A DNA stretch of 64,000 bases from Carallia brachiata (lineage: Eukaryota; Streptophyta; Magnoliopsida; Malpighiales; Rhizophoraceae): the NCBI GenBank assembly GCA_021464245.1, contig JADCRB010000085.1, positions 124,001-188,000 on the forward strand, in the 5' to 3' direction. Below are positions 21,454 through 32,790 of the stretch, one piece after another. The first letter of the stretch is position 1, and each line of letters opens with the position of its first letter. A model generated the notes under the pieces. That model saw only the letters and a list, made by a program, of their open reading frames with translations, was not told the origin of the DNA and made no database searches. A program made the position numbers and the translations under genes.

Positions 21454-24400
21454 ATGGGTTATGGTAATTCAAGATCTGTAAGGTTTGTACATTCAGATTT
21501 CTCCTATATCTGCCATGAGTTTCCGTGTTGTTTTTATTTTCTTTATGTCCTTGATGCCTTTTCATTTGCAATTTAGTAATTCAGTAAGTAGCATGCGTCG
21601 TCGTCCCATAACTTTCGAGGGTCCTGCAAATTTTCAGGTTTAATGATGATTGTGAATTGGCAAAGTGCCCAACAGTCAGTGGAGATGGTGTCATTAAGCT
21701 CAAGTATAACATTGATGGGACTCAACTACCAGAGTGTAGTGGGAGGACTGGAAAATCACTGAAAGCCAAAGTGCTGTCTAGAGTTTTCTCTGAGGACTAC
21801 GAGAGAGTGAAGCAGAAGATATGGGATCCTCGGGGACCAACTATTCACAGATGGACTAAGATCTTTTTGGTGGCATCCTTAGTTTCGTTATTCGTTGATC
21901 CTCTATTCTTTTTCTTGCCAGAAGTCCAGAATGAAGTGTGCATTATTGTTGGAGCACCCCTTTTGGATGCCCTGACAGTCGTTAGATCAGTTGCTGATGT
22001 CTTCTACTGGATTCAGATTTACATTCGTTTTCACACTGCTTATGTTGCTCCTTCTTCCCGTGTTTTCGGGAGAGGGGAGCTTGTTATATATCCTAAACAG
22101 ATTGCATTAAGGTACCTGCGCAAGGACTTCTGGATTGATCTTATTGCTGCCCTGCCTCTTCCTCAGGTATATGAGCTTATTTCCGAGTAGTTTGTTTCTT
22201 TTATGACGTATGGATGTTTTACTTGTAAAGTTACAGCTATTTCATTAACTCTGCATTTCAGGTTCTGATTTGGATTCTTATCCCCAATCTTGGCGGTTCA
22301 ACAGTGACAAACACAAAAGATGTCCTTCGGTTCATCGTCATTTTTCAGTATCTCCCGAGGCTTTTTCTCATATTTCCACTCTCAGCACGAATTGTTAAGG
22401 CCACTGGTGTTGTGACAGAAACAGCATGGGCAGGAGCTGCTTACAACCTGATGCTTTTTATGTTAGCAAGCCATGTAAGTGTACAGAAACGCTTGCTTTA
22501 TTTGACAAAGGATTTAAATATGAAGGATACTTGTGTGAAATACATTCTATAAATTCTCAATCCACACAATAACCCTCAGTTATGACTTCTTGTCATGTCT
22601 CTCTTTCCAAAAAGGTTTTAGGAGCTTGCTGGTATCTTCTATCGATTGAGCGTGAAGAATCATGCTGGAGAAGTGTCTGTGATTTGGAGAATTTGTCCTG
22701 CAAGTATCGATTCTTTGATTGCCAGGCGCATGATGCTGATAGAGACCCTGGTTCAAATCAAGCAACGTGACAAACCTATGCGATCCAAACAATAATTACT
22801 ATCAGTTTGGTATATATGGCAATGCATTGACCTTTGGTGTTACAACCTCATCATTCTTCAACAAGTATTTTTACTGCCTTTGGTGGGGATTGAGGAACCT
22901 GAGGTAATCCAGTTTCTAAATATCTCATATTTTAGGCTTTTCCATTTCTGTAGATTTATCCCGTGGACAAGGACTTGCAGATATAGCATAAATCCTAATT
23001 AGTTTTATAATTACTGATTTTTCAATTAAAAACTACGCCTTCACAGGATATTGCTCTGTCTAGTTTGATGGGAGGAAAAAAGATGTTTCGTATGCTTGAA
23101 ATCTTGTAACTTTTTATTCCAACTTCAAGATTGGTCATCAACTTTAGTTTCCCATCTAATGATATTTCCAATTGATCCATGCAGCTCATTGGGCCAAAAT
23201 CTTTCTACAAGCACTTACGTAGGAGAAATAATATTTGCCATTGTGGTTGCAACTTTGGGGCTAGTTCTGTTTGCATTGCTCATTGGAAATATGCAAGTAA
23301 GTTGATAGGTTGCATTAAAATAGTGCCTTTTATTATATTTCAGATCATTAGTTGTTGGAGTTTCTCACAGAATTCCTGAAAAATTTTAACCTTGCCATGA
23401 TTTATATATTTTGTCTAAGGTATATTCAGTTTCTTATGTGAATTTCAATGGCAGACATACCTGCAATCGACAACAGTTCGTTTGGAAGAATGGAGAATTA
23501 AGAGGACAGATACAGAAGAATGGATGCATCATAGGCAGCTACCTCAAGAGTTAAGACAGTCTGTTAGGAAGTACGACCAATATAAGTGGTTGGCCACCAG
23601 AGGGGTTGACGAAGAAGCTCTTCTCAGGGGCCTTCCTATGGATCTCCGAAGAGATATAAAGCGCCATCTTTGCCTTGATTTAGTTAGAAGAGTAAGTTAT
23701 CAAACCCTTCATTCTTAGTCTCATTGATAGAATTGGCCAATAAACTGTTTGTGGTTCTGGTTATGAATGATGTGGTAAATGTACATCATCAATTGAATTC
23801 TACTTGTGCATTTTAGTGTAGGCTCATAATTGACCAATTTTGAATGTCATGCTATCGATGAGAATCTGATAATCTGTTATGAATACGCGGTTAAACTGAA
23901 ATTTTGCCAAATAGGTACCATTACTTGATCAAATGGATGAACGGATGCTGGACGCAATATGTGAGAGGCTTACACCTTCATTGTGCACTAAAGGCACATA
24001 TCTTGTACATGAAGGTGATCTTGTCAGCGAGATGCTCTTCATAATCCGAGGCAACCTTGACTCCCACACCACAAATGGGGGTCGCACTGGATTTTTTAAT
24101 TCCTGTAGGATTGGTCCCGGTGACTTCTGTGGCGAGGAACTGCTAACATGGGCATTAGATCCACGGCCAAGTGTGATCCTTCCATCTTCCACTCGCACAG
24201 TTAAAGCCATTTCAGAAGTAGAAGCTTTTGCCCTCAGAGCAGAAGACCTGAAATTTGTAGCATCGCAGTTTAGAAGATTGCACAGTAAGCAACTGAGGCA
24301 CAAGTTAAGGTTCTATTCACACCAATGGAGAACATGGGCTGCATGTTTCATACAAGCAGCATGGCGCCGTTAAGAAACGAAAGGAGCAGCTGTACTCAGA

Positions 24401-24583
24401 GCTAGAGAAAACCCTGCATCTACCGAGCCTGTGCCAACTTCATCAGACCGAGGCATAGCTATGTATGCAGCAAGGCTAGCAGCAAGCATTAAAAGGGGAG
24501 TCATCAAGCATTGTCACTCAGATTCAAGCATTGCAAGCCCCCTCCAGAAACCAGCAGAACCGGATTTCTCGGTAGATGACTGA
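21454..24583 (+). CDS. CNGC15: cyclic nucleotide-gated cation channel, CNGC15 type (frame broken)
   Basis: Seven exons fit: 21454-21482, 21638-22166, 22262-22474, 22615-22903, 23185-23296, 23455-23691, 23915 to the end. The start MGYGNSRSVRF and the stretch ELAKCPTVSGDGVIKLKY are typical of CNGC15. Exons 2-3 hold S1-S5, exons 4-5 S6 and the pore region (FNKYFYCLWWGLRNL joined to SSLGQNLSTSTYVGEI). Exon 6 is the C-linker (RQLPQELRQSVRKY), and exon 7 the cyclic-nucleotide-binding domain (GPGDFCGEELLTW, PSSTRTVKA) and IQ motif (FIQAAWRR). CNGC15 proteins are nuclear-envelope calcium channels in root signalling and symbiosis. Two problems exist. Exon 4 has 289 bases where intron phase needs 290, and one base is missing near 22745-22750. 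A TAA (24371-24373) also interrupts the IQ motif; homologous tail sequence continues in the same frame to TGA at 24581-24583, ending QKPAEPDFSVDD. As written, the protein would stop in the S5-pore linker. Confidence 0.85.
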
Positions 24584-27500
24584 ATTTTCCGAAATTCGCC
24601 TTCAGGGCATGCCAGTATAAATACCAACATGATCTACACCAACATGAGTCCATTTATTTCGTTAATTATTTTAGTGTACAAATGGGGGATACGTCAAGTT
24701 TTATTTGTTTCACTGTATGTAATGAAAAATATAAAGGCATAGCTAAGAGATCTTGTTAGGTATTGTATACAAAATTTTTTAAGTGAAAGTTAGCTTTGTA
24801 ATAGAACAATAAAGGAGAAACTTTTGATAGCATTCATGTTTAGTATCTTAGATTTGAATTAGTACATACAATCTGCATAGGGGAAGGTTAACAACTTTGA
24901 ATGCTTTCGAGTTACGGAAACAGCCTAGTTGTAAAATTAGGATAAAGTTACGTATATCTAACTTTTTCAGATTCCACATTATAAGAGCCTCGTGACTGGA
25001 GTTCCAATAAACAAAGTTGGGACCTTCTCAATTGAAACAATTCCAAATACGTATGCTGCATGCATTTTCACCATTTCATGTAATCATCGGAAAGGATGTC
25101 CTTTTATCGTGATACAGTTTCAAGTAGTAGCATTGTGTCGGAACCAGGAGTCATGTGGCTAAGTGGCTAAATTGAGTTTCAGCATAAAGTATTAAGAAAT
25201 TAGCATTTTGTCCATGCAGTGCTTACAGGCTAGTTTTCTCACATTTTCTGTCATCTCCTCCGTCTGGTCAAAGACTGATCATTCACTTATGAGACTAGAA
25301 AATTGACAAAGATGTCAATTTTACTAAGTTAGAACTGCATGCGGAAACCCATACACAGTTACCAGCTAGACCAACCCCTCGGTTGTACGAATAAAAATTA
25401 TGGATACATGTAACAATGCAATGGGAGGCGTACGCAAGGCTTGTAGTGTTTGTTTGTTAAATATATGAATCAGCTGTAATTGAATCGAAACACCAAAATT
25501 TAGCAAATGTGTGTTTGTTTGGAGCGATTTAGATTGCAAAGGCATCCCACGCAATTGGTAAAATTAATTTTATGGGCTAGCGTGTTTTATTTCGTCTAAT
25601 CGGAGCAAGGAGGTTAAGAAAAAGTATAGGAATAGGAGAGGTATTCAATCCCACATCACAGAACACTCATAGACCACTAGAATTAACTTCAAAATAGAAC
25701 CTATCAAAAAGTTAATCTTAATTACTGTATTTATTATAGTAAATCTTTAAAAAAAAATTTTTTTGTCCATTAAAACTAATAGCTCAACAATAAAAAAGAG
25801 AGATGTATGCATCAGGTCTGAAGCTAAATTTAAGAGTTGAAACACACACGTCCAATTATTTGAGCTAATCTTAAGTGCTCACGGTTTATATTTTTTTTAC
25901 GAATGAGATTTGAGACAAACAAAAAGTGGAATTCGTGATCCAGGTTGAACATGGATAGGCCGGAACTCTATTAGGCCAATCTAGCACGGACGTAACCATG
26001 GGCCGGTCTATGTGATATCCTATGCTTTAAAATCTGATCCTAGCTGAATTGAAGTGCATGGAATTTAAGGTTGAATCCCAGCTCAAAATAATTATAATAA
26101 CAATAATAATAAGAGAAGGAAAAAGTTGAATCCTATCCAAATTAAAGTGGGGGAACTCTGCAATAAGAATTACTTTCAGTTTTTATTTTTTTTTAAGTGT
26201 AGTTCCAATGCATAAAATAGGAGGGTGCCAAAAAAAGAAACTGAAAAATAGGTAACCACATCAAATCGGTCAGGCTGAATCAAAGAATTAAGATTTTAAA
26301 AAAATAAAATTAATTAGTTGATATAATTTGACATAAATAATTTATAATGAACATTAATGTGCAAAATAAATATTAGGTTATTTGACATAAAATATGTTGA
26401 CTTATTTTCATAAAAAAATTGGTTCAAACTGTAACGAGTTGGACCAAACCGTAAAATCGGATGATCGATCAACTATTTAACTGGCTATGGTTGTTTGGTT
26501 ACGATTTTATTTTTTCCAAACCACAACAACCGGTTCAAATTCGGTTTCAGATGCAGGGGTAACCAAAAAATGCAGACTCATAGCAAAAAAATAAATAAAT
26601 ATTAGAAAAAAAAATTGGTAGCTTGAGTTAAATAGTTTCAAAATAATAACAAAATGATATAAATTGTTGAATGATTAAATTCATTAAAAAAATAAAATAT
26701 TAAATACGTTAGATAAGATTATATTGTTATTTTGATGCTGCTACCTATTTAAAGTCATACACTATTATTCTAAACAAAATTAAACATATAGCAACATAAA
26801 AATATAATAGCCGAAATCACCGCTCATTTCAAACTAAAAGGTGCAAAAGCTCAAACTTTAACCAAAAGCCATGCTTCCCATAAAAGTTGAATAATTTATC
26901 ATAATACACAGCAACTTTGGTGAAGTATGAACTTATGAAAAGCGACATGGGTTGGGCTAACCGAATGCAAACAAAAAATTCTTGGCTAACTTTCGGAGCC
27001 CATAATCTTTGACCGTACTATCTCGATCTCTAAACAGGTTTAAACTGCAGTTGGCGCATGCATCATCAAATCCCTTTTACTAGTTCACAAATGTTGTTTA
27101 GCTTTTGGTTGTCATTCTACTACAAAAATTCTTCTTTCTTTTGTCTTTGCCTGACCGCAGCGTTTTTACCATGCAAACAAATTGGACAAAAAGTTAGTGA
27201 CGTTTTGACAATTGATTAGACACAAAAATCTCATATATGCATACGCTTTTATGTAACATAGTATATTATAAGTCAGGTTAAATCGATATTTTTTACTAAT
27301 GTGAATTTTTTTCCTTTCAATACGTGTTATAGTTGGAACCAATAAATTACCAAAAGCAATGAGGCATAATTCTTAAGTGCAAATTTTGCAGTTAGACATG
27401 TTTGTCTGATGTATATGCCCTCAAGCTTTCTGCGGTCAAAGTGATGTAGAACAAGTTTCAAAGGAGATCAATTTGGGACAAATTGATTTTCAAATGTCCA

Positions 27501-30500
27501 AATAGGGAATCCAAGGATCTAAGGAAACACTAGAATTTCAATGGTTATTATAAATCTTGGTCATTCACTGTTTCCTTAATCTTGCAATTTATAAATCTGT
27601 TCGTGTACTTGTGATTTCGTTAATTATTAGGATTTTCTTAATTAAACAGAGTGAAGATTGCAGCTATTTAGATCAATTCTGTAATCCTTCACCCACTACA
27701 TTAGTCATCAATAAACATCTTTTATTTTGGCTTTTCCTTGAGATCACTGTTTTTTCATTTAATTGATTCTAACTAAACTCAAATTCGAAACATTCAGCTT
27801 AAAATCGACTGTGGCTTGAGGACAATTTCAAATGAAATGGTACTACACTTACCCCATGATGAAGAGGTTGTTTTGCTGAATATTAAGTGTGCTAGACACC
27901 CTTGATTGATTGAGACTAAAATTTACCTCCAAAAGAGAGACAGCATCAGTGGGAAGGAAGCATAATTGGGTCCCAATAACTTAGTCAGAGTCCCACATTC
28001 CTCTCCAACATCACCCTCCTTTTCATGAAAGCCATCGCTGAGTGGACCCACTTTTTCTATGGTGTGATATCCCTTGGACCCACTTTGACTATTGGCCTGG
28101 CTTAGCTAGTTTTTATGTGGGTTTGCGCAAAAATGAAAGTCTTTAGGGCTTATGTAAATTGTAATTAACTTGCCAAGTCTAATAAAATAAGTCAAAGTTG
28201 GAAAACAATGATTTAAAGAAACTACTGCTATGATGATTTTATCTCATGGGTAAGTATGATGTCTCTCCTTAATTATAGTTATTCAAGTTAGCATATGTAT
28301 ATTTATACCATTAAAAAACTATATTAGCATATGATAAGAGCACTAAGTTAACTAGATTTACGAAGTCAAATACATGGGAACAAAATCTCTCTGTTACTGG
28401 CATTATATCCTTGACCATTGACAATTTACTTGCCCAACAAAGAAGGAAGGATCTTGATAAACAAAGCCAAAATTAAAGGGTTGATCACCTAATCCTTTAT
28501 TAAACGATAACAAAGAAGTCTCTGAATCTTGCTAATAATCCAAACTCTAAGGAAGACTTTTATTAAGGATGAATACTTTAGTTTCAAATTTGTCATTTGT
28601 TCTACAAGTTGGTATTATCATTATGTTGGGTGTTTAGTTCAAAGGTTTGGACAAAGCACTGCTTCTTCTGAGATTTCAAATGACCAGGACTTATTTGAGC
28701 TTTGATATGCATTTTGTAAGTTGTTGCTATCACAAACTCAACTGGGGCCCATGGTAAACGCAAATAATTTCTTGAATCTGTGAAATTATTCTTGAAGATG
28801 CATGTGACAGAATCATCACAAAACAAATAGTTCTTTGACGAACAAAAATAATATAATATTATGCAGTGATTAAGCAGTTAATATAGTTATGCCTCCAGTT
28901 ACATAACCAAATTTAAATTTCTTAGTTATGGTGCGTTGTACAAGATTCAAATATACAATGTGATTCAAACTAGCCGGTGGAATTTGCACCGTTAGTAACG
29001 AGTCCATTGCTGGTATCAAATGCTAATCTATAAGTACAAATCCACTAAAAGTAATATAAATTAGTTCGACAAAGGAATGATATAGTACATGAGACTTCCA
29101 CATCATAAAAATTAGAGAAAGATATATGTATGCAGTTTTATTTTTATTTTTTAGGTGATTTAAATTAATAGCTAATAGGAAAGTTGTTTTTCAAGTGATT
29201 TGAATTAATAGCTAATAGGAAAGTTGTTTTTCAAGTGATTTGAATTAATAGCTTGAGGAGTACAAAGTGAAAACAGAGAGGAAATGAAAAGGATAGCCAA
29301 GTTTGCTACTTAATGGAGTGATTGAACATCCTTTTAACTTGCCAATGATTGTCTTTTCGCTTTATAAATGTGCAAACTAACAATTAAAAGAAATACAAAC
29401 ATCAAAAAACATAAATTGGAGTTGCGGTATCAACTTTATTGGACACAAGAATTATCTTTAGAACCATAAAAAGTAAGCCGAAATATTCCACCAGAAAAAA
29501 GAATGGTACAATATAATCACTCACGGTTAGCCAAAAAGTAAAGACGAAGTTGAGATTGTATAGGTTAGGCACATTGACTTAAGTTGAGATTTCCCGATTT
29601 GCATTTAATGGTATAATAACTTGAATTTGTACTAGCAAATCATAGCAATGACTTCGTACTAGCAACTTGAATTTGTCTGAAAGGGATTTTTTATTCGAAG
29701 AAAATGGTATAATAACAATCCCATTATGCTCAAATATTTTCTTGGTGTATATGACAAACATATTACCTTTCAAACAACAATAAAACCACAAAAAGGATTT
29801 TTGCATAACTTAATTTCGTTCTTCATGGGATTCTGACTCAACTTATGTAATCATTCATGCTACTAAATCAGCTTTCACAAAATTTTGAATGGAGTCCACA
29901 AGTCACGACTTTGCTGTGTCACTAGACAAGGGTACCCCTCAATTACCCGCTTGTCATCTAGAGTAGTTTTTTTCTGTCATTTTTCCTTTGAGCCGAAGGT
30001 CAAAGAGACAATCAAGTTGGCTATGGCATGTTTATCATACAAAAAGGATAATTGCAATTAGTGGCCCTGTGATAAAAGTCTATATTTTTTATCGATGTGG
30101 TCGTTATTCCAGCATTTTGGACATGATTTGATCGTGCAACAACTCGCCACAGAGACCATATCATCTAGCTGGCTCTTTCCTTTTTTCTTGTCCATTAAGG
30201 TGCTTTTTGAGTCATAAATTCTCGTTATTCTTATAAATTTCACACTTTTTTTAAAAAATTAAAATTTAAAACTTTCAAATAAAAATTTTAAATTTTAATC
30301 ATTAAAATTTCTCATAAAAGACTGATGACTCTGTCCGTATTGCACTATGTATTGTATGTGAAAGGATACGTCGATCCTCTGAAATGTTCTTCCATGATGG
30401 CCCAATATTCGCCCACAGTTTGTTCATGCTATCATGTGATAAACTTACCAAAGTCCAAGTTTCCAACACCAAAATTTACACAAGGGTATATCAATCATGT

Positions 30501-31739
30501 GGGCTGTTTTTGATAAAATAGGCAACTAAGATCAATGTGAAATTGTTGATTTTTTTTTTTTTGTTTGTTACAAGGAAGGCCGAAAGGCTATATAAGGAAA
30601 ACAAACTCACTAGGACCCGAACATAAAACTAAGAAGTCTTAACAGAATGTCTCAACTAATTGTATTAGAAAGATGAAATAGTTATTGATTTTCTTTGGAA
30701 TATTGCAGCCATGAAATATAATACAACTAATGCAAGTCAGCTTGCTCATACGTACTAAGTTAATTCGCCTTCCAAATGGAAAAATCAGTTATATATGCTA
30801 AGACTATGAAATTACCAGCTTACATTCTGATCACACGGATTTAATTATCTTTGTCAATAATGTGGGCAGAACACCCATTTTGGGTAGCCATTTGAAAGCG
30901 TATCATTCTCATAAAATCTTGTTAATAAACTAGTTACATACTAGATGAACGATTGAATGAAAAGTAGGGTTCAACCAGTAATTTTGCTTCATTTTGTCAA
31001 AACAACTTATCTTTTCCTTTTTTTTTTCGCCCCCTAAATCCAATCTTCTGCGATCTGTCCGTTCTAGATATTAAATGTGCTCTTTGAAAAAACTTCTTAA
31101 CTTAATCAAGCGGGTGAAAATTTTGATTATTGACCCAAAAAAATTAAGATATCAGCCTTCCTTTTTTTTTTTTTTTCAAAAAATGCACCACTATCCCAAG
31201 TGTTGCATAACTTGTTCTCGATATATTTCCTAGGATATACTACCAAAAAGAATCCATTAGTCAAACTTATTTAGGCCCACGTTTACAACAATTAAACCTT
31301 ATATCTTATGTGACAATTTAAACTATTAAACCTGACATTGTTAGAGTCTTGTGCACATGCTTTCTTTTTTTCAAAAAAATAAAAAACATTTATTAGCTTC
31401 CCTACCTACTTAGTAATCAAAACAACATTCACAGTATGTGCAATTAATATAATTAGCAGTAGCGCTTGCACATTACAGAAGGCATGCATGTAGCATAAGC
31501 CTGGATTACTTCATCGTCATTAACACGAGGAAGCTCGGAGGACAAAAGAGACATGAATTCTTAGATAAATTTTTTTTCCTTAGATTAAAAAAAATTAAAA
31601 ATCAAAGAATTAACACTTGACACTTATTATAGGTATATAGCGTATAACTGTATGGTATTGTTTTTCTTCTTCGTTCAACGGCATAAGTTTTTATTTGTGA
31701 ATTTTTTGGTTTTTTGCCAGCAAATTTAATAGCCTTTGT
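24584..31739. other. long gene-poor region after CNGC15
   Basis: The first 250 bases are probably the CNGC15 3' UTR, with AATAAAG near 24810. Beyond that I see no frame with a recognisable domain. Segments near 26250-26540 carry GGTTCAAAYYG-type motifs as seen in degraded plant DNA transposons. A somewhat less AT-rich stretch lies near 27900-28130. A 40-bp tandem repeat is at 29154-29252. A T-tract element at about 30550-30670 may be a retroelement 3' end, but without clear flanks. Confidence 0.45.
29154..29252. repeat. 40-bp tandem repeat, about 2.5 copies
   Basis: The unit TTTTCAAGTGATTTGAATTAATAGCTAATAGGAAAGTTG recurs with a 40-base period (GCTAATAGGA at 29171 and 29211). The first copy has one visible change (TTTAAATTAATAG). 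The third copy is partial. Non-coding. Confidence 0.9.
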
Positions 31740-31876
31740 AAAACTTGGGAATGATTTTTTTTCTTTTTAATTTTTGGAACTGGTAGCCTAGTGGTTGGAG
31801 GATATGAGATAATTAGAGATCTTAAATCTCTCAGTGAAAGTCACTATGCTAAATTCACAAAACTTGGGAATAATTT
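31740..31876 (+). mobile_element. short SINE-like insertion with 18-bp target duplication
   Basis: AAAACTTGGGAATGATTT (31740-31757) and AAAACTTGGGAATAATTT (31859-31876) flank a 101-bp insert. The insert contains TAGCCTAGTGG (31784-31794), a tRNA box A sequence. A T-rich stretch opens the insert. I take it as a short or truncated tRNA-derived SINE. Confidence 0.65.
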
Positions 31877-32439
31877 GCTATAATCCGACAACGATTAAGT
31901 GCCAGCAAACATCATAAAAAGATTTTAATTTCTCATGATGAAAAACCTTATCAATTCCTAAAATTTTCTCATTTATAGCAATGATACTTGAAATTGAGAC
32001 TAAGAAATTTAGCTTTTAACCACTCATAGTTAGCCTAACAATTAGGATACATTAAAATTGTGTAGGTCAGGCACACAATCTCAAATTAGAACTTCATTAG
32101 GTTACTTTTCATATTTCAAGTGCAAAAACCGCCGCAATAAAGTATCGCGCTAATAAGTATAGAAGAATTTCTCGTCATAAAAAATAGGATTTAGATTTAA
32201 CCCGGTATTTCACTTAGCATCGAACTTTCCATCATGACATGAAAGTTCACATTGTGGGAGATCAATTTCTTTTCTCTTTTTCTGGTCTAACTTGGTCTAA
32301 CTATAAGGGTAACGCTTAAGATCTTGTGGAGATAATTCACACGATCCTGAGTCCAAGGGATTAATTACCGAAAACGGGAGTCCCTTTTATTTTGTTTTTG
32401 TTTTTTTTTATATTGGAAAGAAAAGAAAGGAAATTAATA

Positions 32440-32790
32440 TTTAATGAAGATTATGTTATCCAATCACCATCTAAAAGACTCAGCAAAACTAGAGGAGGGC
32501 AAGCCAGTGCTATCTCACCCACAATAGAACCATCTAATTTTACGAGATAATCTGCATATAGATTACCTTTCCACAATATATACTGTGTCTCCACAACCCA
32601 TAGAAAAAAAAAAAAAAGAATAACCTACAGTCAAAATTCTCGCTAGGCAGGTCATGTAACTAAAAGTTTCTAATAATGATGTTCCAACCAGTCACGACTA
32701 CCTTGAAGAACATTAATCAGTTAAAATGTAATGGCGAACTACGAGCCTAGACAGTGATCCGAGTCATTAGGAATTCAGAGTTTTCCTCTT
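32440..32790 (-). pseudogene. remnant of a LINE RNase H domain
   Basis: On the minus strand the segment 32600 to 32450 reads a stretch like NLYADYLVKLDGSIVGE followed by a CPPLVLLSLLDGDW block. This resembles the end of the RNase H domain found at the C-terminus of plant L1 LINEs (the xxNxxADxLAK block, then a proline/leucine stretch). Further upstream on the same strand, at about 32720-32680, a frame gives LINVLQGSRDWLEHHY, again like that domain, but interrupted by stops. It is unrelated in position to the LINE at 51-57 kb. Confidence 0.5.

Noticed and set aside
30550..30670. Possible SINE starting with a T tract
   Set aside because: The flanks (TGAAATTGTTGATTT and TGAAATAGTTATTGATTT) match only with gaps, and no box A or B is clear.
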